NCBI GenBank assembly: GCA_013397435.1
Contig: VZRG01002593.1
Span: forward strand, 29,768-93,767
DNA: 64,000 nt
Source of the DNA: Erythrocercus mccallii
Lineage: Eukaryota > Chordata > Aves > Passeriformes > Dicruridae
Direction of reading: 5' to 3'
In this document: positions 36,261 to 52,993 of the stretch, one piece after another
Layout of the letters: each line of letters begins with the position of its first letter
How positions within the stretch are numbered: the first letter of the stretch is position 1
Position numbers and translations under genes: made by a program
The notes under the pieces: model-generated
The model's input: only the letters and a program-made list of their open reading frames with translations
Databases searched by the model: none
What the model was told of the DNA's origin: nothing

Positions 36261-37374
36261 AAATACAAAACCCCCGGTCTCTATGACCGAATGTTGCATT
36301 CAACGTACGCTGAAAAAAAGGGTCAAACATTCAAATGTACAAAAGTCGCCAGTGCCCCCCAGCCCTGGCGAGCTGCCCTGCTCCCAACCCCACTGCTCCT
36401 AGCTCCCCATGGAGTGTCAGGGGTGCTGGGGCTCCCAGTCCCATGGAGGGGCACAGGGCTCCTGCCTGGCATGGTCCTGGCCTCTCCTGCCTGCAGGCCC
36501 CTGCCCCTGGCCTGGAAGGGGGAAGGCAGACAAGGGGAGACCTCAAGGGGAAGATTCCCTCCCTGCTAGAGGGGCTCCACCAGCCCCCACCAAGAGGGGC
36601 TGGGGGGTTCAAATGAGCCCTATTTCCCCCACAAAGGGGGGAGGGCAGGTGCAGGCAGGGGCTGCACACACACAGCACCTGCCTTTGGGCAAGGGGGATG
36701 GAATACAGCTGCCATCCCCCCAGCCCTGGGGAAACTGAGGCACAGCGAGGGGCATTCACTAATCAGAGGTCTCTGTTTGGCAGAGCTGAGACAGGGCCCG
36801 GCTCTAAGCACCAGACTAAAGCAGAGGAAGACAGCAAGCCATGTCTGTGTGCCCAGCAGCATGGGCAGTGCCTGGCCAGGGCAGGAACCTTGCCCTGATC
36901 CTGCCTGCCTGGGGGCCCCAGGCTGCTCCCATCCCCAGCTGGGGCAGCAGTGGCTCCAGCGCTGGTAAAGGGGGAAGCCTGCACCCCACTTCTCACAGCG
37001 CTGATGGGGACCCTCCAGCTCTCACAGAGCACTGGGATTTCACCCTCCCCACCCAGGGTGCAGGCAGGAGCTGGCATGGACTGGGGGCTCCTTGCCAGGC
37101 CTGGGGTTGCCCCCTCCCTCTGTGCCAGGAGCTGCTTGCAGGGCAGCTGGGCTCATCCACCAACACACCACGTATGGGGCAGGGGTCCTGCAAACACACT
37201 CGTGGGGATGGGGGAGACAAATCCTGGGGACCAAAGGGCTGGCAGGGGGGCAGCCGTCTCCAGAAGGCAGCAGAGTAGGCAGAACACAACCCTGTCCAGT
37301 CTTGGCTCTTGAGCTGGAGCAAAACCTGCTATGCCCAGCCAGCCTAGGCACAGGGGTTCCCAGTGACAGGGGCA

Positions 37375-40300
37375 CTAGCCGCGGGCCAGGCGGGGCGGTG
37401 GCCTGCCAATCTCCACCGTGATGTTGGTGTACATGGGCTGGCGGGAGATCTCCACCAGTCGGTACTGCAGCGAGCTGATCCCATCCCGCTTCATCGTCAT
37501 TTTGGTGTTCTGGATCTTGGTGAATCTGGTGGAAAGAAGAGCAGGATGAGGATGGAGGGATGTCTTGCTGTAGTGCCAGCAGAGCTGGACCTCTGTGGGG
37601 GTGAGCAGCCAAGTGATTGCCCAGTGTGCCAACTGCCCCAGCCCTGTGGCTCACTCACCTCTGCGGGTTGGGCTCGTTGTGTTTGTCGCGTTCATGCTTA
37701 ATCATGCGGTACCTCCCAATGCGGATGTCGGGCCTTGACACCTTCATGCCATTCAAGGAGATGCTGGGGGCCAGGAGCAGGGTGGGATCAGTGTGCGGGC
37801 ACCAGGGTGGGACATTACCCAGCCCAGAGACCTCCAGGGTCACACCCCAGGCAAAATAAAGCTGGCCCTGGTTAAACAAAGCTGTGCCAAGATGAGCAAA
37901 GCCAGGCCCCACCCAGGCCAGTGTCATGACGTAGGGTGCCACATGCCCCATGGCAGTGTGCCCAAAGTGCCACTCCCATCCCGGGACCAGCAGCTGCTTT
38001 CAGCCCATGCCGCACACAGGCAGCCATCCATGTGCATCCCTCCCACCCTCCCTCCCCTCCCTCCCTCCGTTCCTTCTTCCCTCTGCGGCCCCTGCCCTTT
38101 ACATTCCCTGAATGCCGCTGCCTAACTCTTCCCTTGGAGCCCTTCCCTCAGATCAAGGGCTGCCTGAAGCTCTTCCAGAGCTCCATACACTTCTTGTCCC
38201 CAACCCTGAGCCCACCTTGTGTGGAAATCAACTGTGCCATGTGCCCAGGGCTCCCACAAGGGTGTTTTGCTGGTCTGGCCATCACAGACTAGTTACACCC
38301 CACTGGCAGCACCTTGGGGGAACCCACAGGAGGTGAGGTGGCCACTGTCCAGCTCTGGCACCCAACGCAGTGTGTGGGGGGATTGGGCTTTGCTCAGCAC
38401 ACAGCCATACTGCTGCCTTCTGGCTGCTGGCAGGAATGACTGCATGGCTGCGGCACAGCCACCACTGAGATACTTCCAAGTTTTTGATCTCAGCCCTGGA
38501 CACGTCCAAGTCTGGCATCCCAGCCCCTGTATGGACCAGAGTCCATGTGCACATCACCTTGTGGGTGCCGTGCATACCACACTGCAGGCTTCAGCCACAA
38601 GGGAGGCAGAGGGGTGTCCCACAGCCCCCCAGCACCCTAGGAAAGGCCAGTTCCATCCACAAGGGTCATCAACCCCAAAGCTGGAGTGTAATTCAATCCT
38701 ACCCTGACATGTGCCACGGCCCGTGAATGTCCCCCACAAAACTGGGAACATCAGCACGGTAACAGTGCTAATTCAGTGCTCGGTGGGGAGCCTGCTACAC
38801 CCCAACCAGTCAGTGCTAGCGAGGGGTTGGGCACCTACCGATTAAAGATGTCATCGTCCTCTCCTCCCCAGCCCCAGTACTCATTGGGAAAGCCATTGAT
38901 CTTCAGGAACTGGGACTTGCTCAGCCCAGAGACACCGCCAAAGTAGCCGGCATAGGGCAGCCTGCAGGTTGACAGCAAATAGGTCAGCCCCAGGAACAGA
39001 CAAAGATGGAGGTGAGCCCCATGAGAACCCCCAAGTACAAGGACCAACCCTTTCCTGTGTCACCTTCCTACTCAGGGCTCTGTGCCCTCTCCCATCTCAG
39101 GTCCACAATTCAAGCCACTGACTTCATGCCTGCCCTAGGGGACAATCAAGGATGGTTGCCTTGATGCCATCCCAGAGGGATATTCCAGCTCTGCCTGGGC
39201 AGAAACTCCCCAGGGCACCCACCTGAACCCAAACTTGTCCATGCCAACAGCAAAGTGCCGTGGCTGCTCGTAGCAGCGATAGAGGTTGCGATCGTCCATG
39301 GGGATGAGGTCCACATCACTGAAAATGAAGCAGTCATACTCCTCGTCGTCCTTGAGTGCCTCCATGAATCCCACGTTGAGCAGCTTCGCACGGTTGAAGG
39401 TGTCTTCACCGAACTGCAGAGCAAAGCTCAGCAATGCCTGCTTATCCACCCCAGCACCACCACCCTCTTGCCCCTGCCCCTCTCACCTGGTTGATGATGT
39501 AGATACCATAAGCCACCTTCTGCCGGCGCAGGATGGGGTGCAGGTAGTGCAGCCAGTACTTGAGATGGTGTTCACGGTGCCGGAAAGGGATGAGGATGGC
39601 CACCTTCTGCCTGGGTAGGCAGTCAGAAGGGGTGTACTTGCCGCCCTGGCGCACATCAGGGTTCTCCCGCTGCACTCGCTCCATGCTCATGGGAGAGCTG
39701 AACTCGATGAGCAGGCGCCCAACTGTGAGAGGGGAGGGCAGGACGATGCCCACAGGACAGGACATGGTCAGGGTCATGGTCACCTGCTGCTCCTGCCCGG
39801 AGTGGTAAAGCAAACAGCAAGGGGGACCTGCAAGGGTACCAGCACTGCCGAGGGCAGAGAGCGCCCAAAACCTTTCCTAAACAGAGAGACTGGGGTAACA
39901 AAACCTGAAACCAGCTGTCCTGATACAGTTCCAGACTGGGGTTTCTCTACTATTTCACGGGGGAGCCACGCCCAGGGCCCAGGGGATAAGGATGTCAGCC
40001 ATGAGCACCCACCTTAGCCCCATGTTCAGAGTCAGAGCCCAAATTCATCCCCAACGTTCACCCAGCATGTCTCACCTAAGCCAGGAGGTGTCTCCTGGCA
40101 GGGCTGCAAGGGCTTCTCAGTGGCAGACTGGTTGGTGCTGGGCTTGGTGCTGGGGGATGGGGCCTCAGCACCGGCTGGCCCGTAGCTGGGAACGGTGCCG
40201 TTGGGGCGGGAGGAGTTGGAGAAGGGGTGGGCACACGAGGCATTCCTGGCATTGAAACGGCTGAAGAAGTCCAGGTGCTGCGCGTAGACGTCAAAATAGA

Positions 40301-40391
40301 GGATCATGATGATGACAAAGTGGAGCAGGCAGAGCAGCAGCACAGCCTTGCAAATCCTTTCCAGGGTCACCCCCAAGAGCAGCCTGGTCAT
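37375..40391 (-). CDS. B4GALT2: Beta-1,4-galactosyltransferase 2
   Basis: This Golgi type II membrane enzyme transfers galactose from UDP-Gal to terminal GlcNAc on glycoproteins, using Mn2+. Coding exons on the minus strand, 5' to 3': 40391-40076, 39722-39487, 39413-39223, 38961-38839, 37763-37659, 37525-37375. They join to 373 residues (human 372). The N-terminus reads MTRLLLGVTLERICKAVLLL and continues as a single signal anchor ending YFDVYAQ. A Ser/Pro-rich stem carries sequons NAS, NSS, NGT and NQS. The catalytic domain has FRHREHHLKYWLHYL, the metal-binding FSDVDLIPMDD and the acceptor-site WGWGGEDDD. The C-terminus reads IGRPPPRLARG. No in-frame upstream ATG lies in the start exon, whose acceptor is at 40463. 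The gene converges with SLC6A9. Confidence 0.95.
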
Positions 40392-42757
40392 CTTCTGGGC
40401 ACAGGCAGGCGGACATGTGCGCTTGGTGGGGCAGGGGAGCGGCTCCGGCCACGGTCCTGATCCTGCCAAGACATCTCACGCTCAGGACACCACGAGCCTG
40501 AGCCCCCAGCCCAGTCCAAACGACACTGGGATAGCAGGAGCAGCACAGGCCTGATGCAGACGTGAAGGGCTTGCAGGCTGGTATGCCAGAGAGCACCCCA
40601 GGGGGAATGCTGCACCTGGATCCCTGCTCTGAAGGCACAACCATGAAGGTATGAGAGGTCCTCAGTCCCACATAGCAAGCCCCCTCCTTGCTTTCCTAGG
40701 GCAAGTCCAGAATAGGACAGACCTACTCCCCTTCCCTTTTTCCCATCCAGAGAGAGGATGCGGACACCTCCAGACCAGCCACAAAGAGCTTCCATGGAGG
40801 CTGGGCCCTTGACAAAGGCTATGCTCTCCAAAAACACGGCCAGCCTGGGATGTCCCAAGGGCACCACAGGTGTCTCCACCAGCCATCCCTTTCTGAGGCA
40901 CGCCCACTTCCCTGTTCCCCATCCTGCTCCCTCCCCACAGAGCTACATCCCAGCAGCAGCACTAAAGCGGGGCAGCAATGAGAGTCACGCCGGCAGGGGC
41001 CCTCCTCGAGGCACCCAGCAGGAGAGCAGCTGCACAGCAGACACCAAGCCAAGTCAAGCTGAGCTGAGCAGGACATCCCAGCCCCCCTGAGTCAGGGTTC
41101 CCTGCCACATCCACGGGGGTCTGGCTTACAGCCAGCAGCGCAGATCCTCTCCCCTCCTCTTGATGGTGAGGCCTGGGACACTGGACTGCTGGAAGTCAGG
41201 GTTCCCTTATCTCCCACATGACACCTGGAGCTGGGCCAGAGCCCTGACAGGAAGCCAGCTGGGAGAGTCACTAGAGAGTCCCAGACAAGTCAAACAACCC
41301 GGCCTTTCCCAGCCCCGCCACTGCCAGGGCTCAGGCCACAGCACGGCCATGCACTCCTGTTCCTGCCCTGATCCCTGCCGTGCTAGTCCCTGCTTTCAGG
41401 GAAGCTGCTAGGATACAGCAAAGCAATCACAAGGGCCAGGCACCGGGGTTCACAAAGCCCTGAGGACCTCGGGACAGGCCAGAGCTGTTGCATGGTCCCT
41501 GGGGGCACCTTGGTGGCTGGGAGTCTGCAGCAACACCCCCAAGTAGGAGTGCAGATAGCACCCAATACTGCTGGCAACTGGTCACTGGCAGCTGCCAGCC
41601 CTGTCCAGTGGGGTCCCCCAGGGAGCAGCAGGGCACTGAGTCGGCAGTGATGGCCACAATGGATGGGTTTGGGGATCAGAGCTGAGGTGTGAAGCAGGAT
41701 CCTTTGCCCAACCCTGCTCTGGAGTGTCTTCTCCCAGTTGCAGGACTGACCCTGGCAGGCAGACCCTGGAACCCACCACAGGCAGGGAAGTGCTAGAAAA
41801 GGCTCTGAGCCCAACACCCCAACTATGTCCACTGTCTCTCTGCAGGATGCAGAGCAGTATACCTGTGAATAGGGGTGTCCTGGCATGTGTCAGCAGCCCA
41901 ACCCCACATCCAGTTTTTTTCTAGAAAGTAGCCCTCTGAAGAAAACCTGGCTTTGCTGTTATTGCTCAAACTTTCCCCCGATCACAGCGCCATGTCATTC
42001 TACACAGCCCATGACACAGGGACCTGTGGGCCCCCAGCACCTGCCAGAAACCCTCCCAAAAAACCCATGCAGTATATGGAGTGGTGGTGCCTCAACGGGG
42101 ATGCAACAGGGAAAAATCAGAGCTGGTTTTAGGGGCCCTTTGGCAGAATGGTCCACAAGGCAATTAGAGAGTAATGCTCAGCAAGAACAAAAGCAAAGCA
42201 CTCCATCAAGCAGCAGCCACAGGACACCGCGAACATGAGTCGGCTTAAACTGCTAAGGAGGGGGTTATGAAATATGATGTCATCTCCCCCCACCATAGCA
42301 TCTGTGCAGGGTGTGAGAGGCCAAAAGCAACCTGGGGCGGAGGAGCTGATCCCCAGGGTTTCAAGTCAGTGCAGCATGTGCCATGGGGCTGGTGATGCTC
42401 GTTTTGGAGGGGATGCTCAACCCCGTGGACTCAATGTTTCTTCCCACAAGACATCCCAGGGCTGAGAGAGGGGAGGCACGCTGGGAGCCGGTGGCCCCGA
42501 TGCCCTAAAGGCGGCCACCTCCCGGCCAAGAGCGGGGCGAGGGGCCGCATTCAGCACAACTAACACTCCCCCACCCCCTAATTTTTCCCAGTCCCCGACA
42601 CATGCAAAAACTTATTTAAAAAATGAGAAACAACCTCAAAATTAGGCTTTTTCCCGAGCCAGAGTGGCGCTGCCCACGAGTGACCAGGATCGCTTCCCCC
42701 GGGTCGCATCCCGGGCCTCCCCCGCCCGGCCAGGCCTGCCCGCGCCGCTCCACTCAC
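40392..42757 (-). other. B4GALT2: B4GALT2 5' leader and first intron
   Basis: The leader of the start exon extends to about 40462, where CTTGGCAG gives an acceptor. The 2.3-kb intron runs to a GCG|GTGAGT donor at 42758/42757. Nothing coding is seen inside it. Extra alternative leader exons cannot be excluded. Confidence 0.6.
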
Positions 42758-42860
42758 CGCGGCCTCGGGGCTGCCGCGCCGCCCCGGCGCCGGTCAGCGG
42801 CCCCCGCCGCCGCCTCCTTCTCTTCCTCTTCCTTCCCTTCCTCCTCCAGCCCCGACCGCC
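42758..42860 (-). other. B4GALT2: B4GALT2 non-coding first exon in CpG island
   Basis: On the minus strand CpG-rich, purine-rich sequence ends GAGGCCGCG|GTGAGTGGAG, a strong donor at the edge of the assembly gap. The CpG island spans about 42660-43270 with the gap inside it, so the transcription start is probably hidden or just beyond. Assignment to B4GALT2 rests on strand, position and the absence of another minus-strand gene before ATP6V0B. Confidence 0.6.
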
Positions 42861-43021
42861 NNNNNNNNNNNNNNNNNNNNNNNNNNNNNNNNNNNNNNNN
42901 NNNNNNNNNNNNNNNNNNNNNNNNNNNNNNNNNNNNNNNNNNNNNNNNNNNNNNNNNNNNNNNNNNNNNNNNNNNNNNNNNNNNNNNNNNNNNNNNNNNN
43001 NNNNNNNNNNNNNNNNNNNNN
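42861..43021. other. Assembly gap (161 N)
   Basis: Undetermined bases inside the B4GALT2 CpG island. GC-rich promoter DNA is often lost in assemblies. Long open frames reported across it contain only X residues and mean nothing. Confidence 1.
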
Positions 43022-45500
43022 GGGCAGTCCCGCAGGCACCGGGGCCCACGGAGGCGGATCCCACGGATGCAGACGCACCCGGGGGTGCGCGATGCGTCCG
43101 GCTCCACCACGGGATGCTCAGCCCTTGGCCCCAGGCGCGGCACCGGGGACCCACCAGGCACATCCAGGACACAGGCACAGGGTGTCCCGGCCTTTCGTCG
43201 TTCCCTTGCTCCTTGCTGCCGGAACGCAGCGCTTCCAAGGACCCACCTGCGGCGACTACCACGCTCCCTTGCCGTTGGTGCTGGCGCAGCGTTCGTTGCA
43301 ACCTATTTGTGGTTCCTTCCCCCGCCACACCACCCTTTCTGTGTCATTGCTAGGAAACACTGGGAATCTCACTCCCCTTACCGCAAAGGCATCAGTGAAA
43401 GATCTTGGTTTGGTCCCACCGCAAGTTTGGCCCACCACAAGTAGTTTTTGCACTGTCTGCAACCTTTCCCTTCCTGCCACCCCCTCAGCTCCCTTCCCCA
43501 GCACTTGTGCCTGTTTAGAGCAACCTTGTTCCTTGAAGCCTCTCCTCCTCCCATGCCTGGCTGCTCATCCAAGCGAGGGCTTTCCAGCCCTCTTCAGAAG
43601 CTCTCTTCAGCAGACAACCTTTCAGAAGAGAACTGAATGGCACCCACCCACCCCAGCCCTGCTCCACCCCTGCAAATAAGCTCTGCTGAAAGCATTCCCA
43701 CTTCTGCCTCCAGCTCTTGGTTTGGCTCCTCAGCAGGTGGCATTTTCCTCATCAATACCTACACATGGTTACCAAAATATCTTTTAACTCCCGCTGCTGC
43801 TGCTTCTAAATGAGACAAGGTGTAAGATCCCGAAGCCTTGTTTAAGCTTCTTTTCTCTGCTTGAGCAGCAGGTGTTTAGCAGGTGTTTAGTCCAAGTCCT
43901 GGAACCCAAGCATGCACACCTAGAATGCACACCTTATCATTGCTGCCTATGGTAGGTGGGCTGTGGGTCACCCTGAGAGTAGCCCAAACAGGTTTCATGT
44001 CCTTATAAGGGGCCCGTGGGCAAGTCTAGAGCCCATTCCCTTGCCAAAGCTGTGATTACACATAGGCAGGACTGGGAGAGTGGAAAAGCACCTCACAGAG
44101 GCACATTTCTGACAGCAGATGCATTTCTATCTGGGCAGGGCAGAGGCCCATTCCTGAAAAACAAGTGGGTGAGTCTTTCAAGACAGCTGCTAACCAGGAA
44201 GATGATTAACCCATAAAGCAGCTTCTTTAATACCAGCACAGCCTCTCCAACCCCAGGCATCTCCTTCCTGAGCTGGGTGTGGGTCTAATGAAATTAGAAT
44301 GAAACGGGGGGACAGCTCTGCAGCTCCCACAGGACAGGCAAAAATCTGCCCAAACTTGACACTCTTTCTTCCAACCAGGCAGGCTAAGGGCCCAGTTTGT
44401 GTCCTGCCACTACACAGGTCTCACATTGCTCCTGTGAGAGCCTCCAGCCCCAGGGGACAGCTGGCATAGCTAGCAGGGGCAGCGGCTTAGTTTTCCCCCC
44501 ACAACTGTCATGCACCCAGGGCTGAAATACACTGCAGTCCCAAAACTCATAGGACAATGTGGAACAGAGGCAGGAGAGCAGCAGATCTTAGAAGGGTCAT
44601 GCAGAGGCAGATGCCCTAGTTCAAGGGCAAGAATCAGCAGGCTCCAGCAGTCTCACTGCTGGCCCAGCCTGAGGCATCCACGTGGGAAGAGAGAAGGGCA
44701 GCTCTAAGCATGTATCTGCTCTGACACAGCACTGGAAGATCAGTGCTTTCTCTATGAAGGTATACTGGTAGCAGAACAGCATGAGGGCCTTGTGCTGGAT
44801 ACAGCAGAAGCAGCAGCCTCCAGGCTCTCTGCAGAGCATGTGCAGAAGGACCTTGTCTTCCCCCAAGCAGCAGATGAGCTGCAGGTCCAGCTGTCTACAG
44901 CCAGCTTCCCCACTATTCAGGACAGCCAGGGCCAGGGAACAGAGCCAGCACAAAGCATCCCCACCCCAGGACCTCTGCCAAGGCCCCCTGGACTGAGGGG
45001 CACTGCAGACTGGAGAGCCCCAGCACACAGCCAACAGTCGCACCACAGAGCTGCTGGCTGGAGGATGTCCTTTGAAGGGGCAGAAGTTTCACCTGTCTGC
45101 TCTTCTGATGCTCCCCAGCTGCACAACGGGGTGATGGACACTGTGTACACCCCCACTACACTAAACTACCTGGCTGGGATCTGAAAGGCCCAAAGCAGCT
45201 TGTGTTGGGCTCATGTTGGGCTGCTAGGAGCCTGGCAGAAGCAACTCAGAGCTGCCTGCTGCCTGTTTCAACAGTCTTGTACCTGCTCCAGGCAGCAAGG
45301 CACAGCTCTGCATTCCCACAGCCCAAACAGGTGGCTCTTGCAACCTGAGAAGGCAACAGAATTAACCCCACACAGGCAGGACACTACCAGGCTTCTGGAA
45401 CAGGACAGAGATTTTGCCAGAGGTACAGGGAGGAATCTCTGAGCACTGGGGCAGCTCAAACCAGCACTCACTCTCTGCAAACCTCCCTAGCATGCACAGG
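43022..45500. other. Intergenic between B4GALT2 promoter and ATP6V0B 3' end
   Basis: No exon is recognised. Small tandem words occur (CAGGTGTTTAG twice near 43868-43890, TGCACACCTA twice near 43914-43933). AT-rich text at 43750-43860 and 44210-44300 matches no repeat I can name. Upstream B4GALT2 promoter elements probably lie in the first few hundred bases. Confidence 0.55.
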
Positions 45501-45528
45501 GAGTAGAAAGAGCTGGACGAGAACCATA

Positions 45529-45534
45529 TTTATT
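45529..45534 (-). terminator. ATP6V0B: ATP6V0B polyadenylation signal AATAAA
   Basis: The minus strand reads AATAAA about 270 bases past the ATP6V0B stop, the first canonical signal after it. The 3' UTR would run 45803 to about 45510. Confidence 0.8.
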
Positions 45535-45803
45535 TCACTGACACAGAATTGCACTGATGGTTGATTCTACACACCAGGGACGGGCAGCAGCAGGGCCCCA
45601 CGGGCTGGGCTGCTGGGGGCAGAATTCACACAGAGAAATTTGTTTCTTCCAAGGGGCCGATTGATCTGCAGGATGGGGCTCTACGCAGTCAGGCTCCTGC
45701 TCCCGACGCCAGGAATCTCCCACCCCAATCAAGTGCAGAAACATTAAATAAGTATATACAGAACCTCTTGGGGTGGGCTGGAACAGGCTGAGTGCAAGAG
45801 GGC

Positions 45804-52658
<6,855 letters not shown>

Positions 52659-52705
52659 GGCGGCGGCGGCGGCACCGGGCGGCGCGGCGGGAGCAGATGG
52701 GCCGG

Positions 52706-52735
52706 GTCACCTGACCCGCGCCGCGGCACGTGACC
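52706..52735. promoter_or_regulatory. CLEAR-like E-box pair near the ATP6V0B start
   Basis: GTCACCTGAC (52706-52715) and GGCACGTGACC (52725-52735) resemble the palindromic CLEAR element GTCACGTGAC, through which TFEB/TFE3 control lysosomal and V-ATPase genes. The first has one central mismatch and the second keeps CACGTGAC. They lie 48-77 bases upstream of the ATP6V0B start codon, a usual place for such sites. Function is inferred from motif, position and gene role. Confidence 0.6.
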
Positions 52736-52993
52736 GGAACTGCAGCGCGCGGCCGGAAGTAGCGGAACGCCGCCGCTGTCACCACGCCCGCTTATTGGCT
52801 GCTTGGTTTGACAGTTGCTGGAGAACTACACACACCATAATGCACCGCGATCAGCGCACCTTTCCATTGGCTGTCGTCCCCTCTCCACCCCGTTGTGGCC
52901 GACACTTCTGGGGGCGGGGAAGGCAGAGCCGAGCTCCCATTGGCCAGCGTCGCGCCGCAGCCCGGAAGCGGGCGCAGGGTCCCGCGTGCCGCC

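Noticed and set aside
40392..40469. In-frame upstream extension of the B4GALT2 start
   Set aside because: No ATG lies upstream in frame within the exon, the far end is intronic, and human B4GALT2 starts at the equivalent Met.
42623..43444. Long frames crossing the N gap
   Set aside because: Continuity is artificial because the gap translates as X, and the flanks are promoter and UTR sequence.
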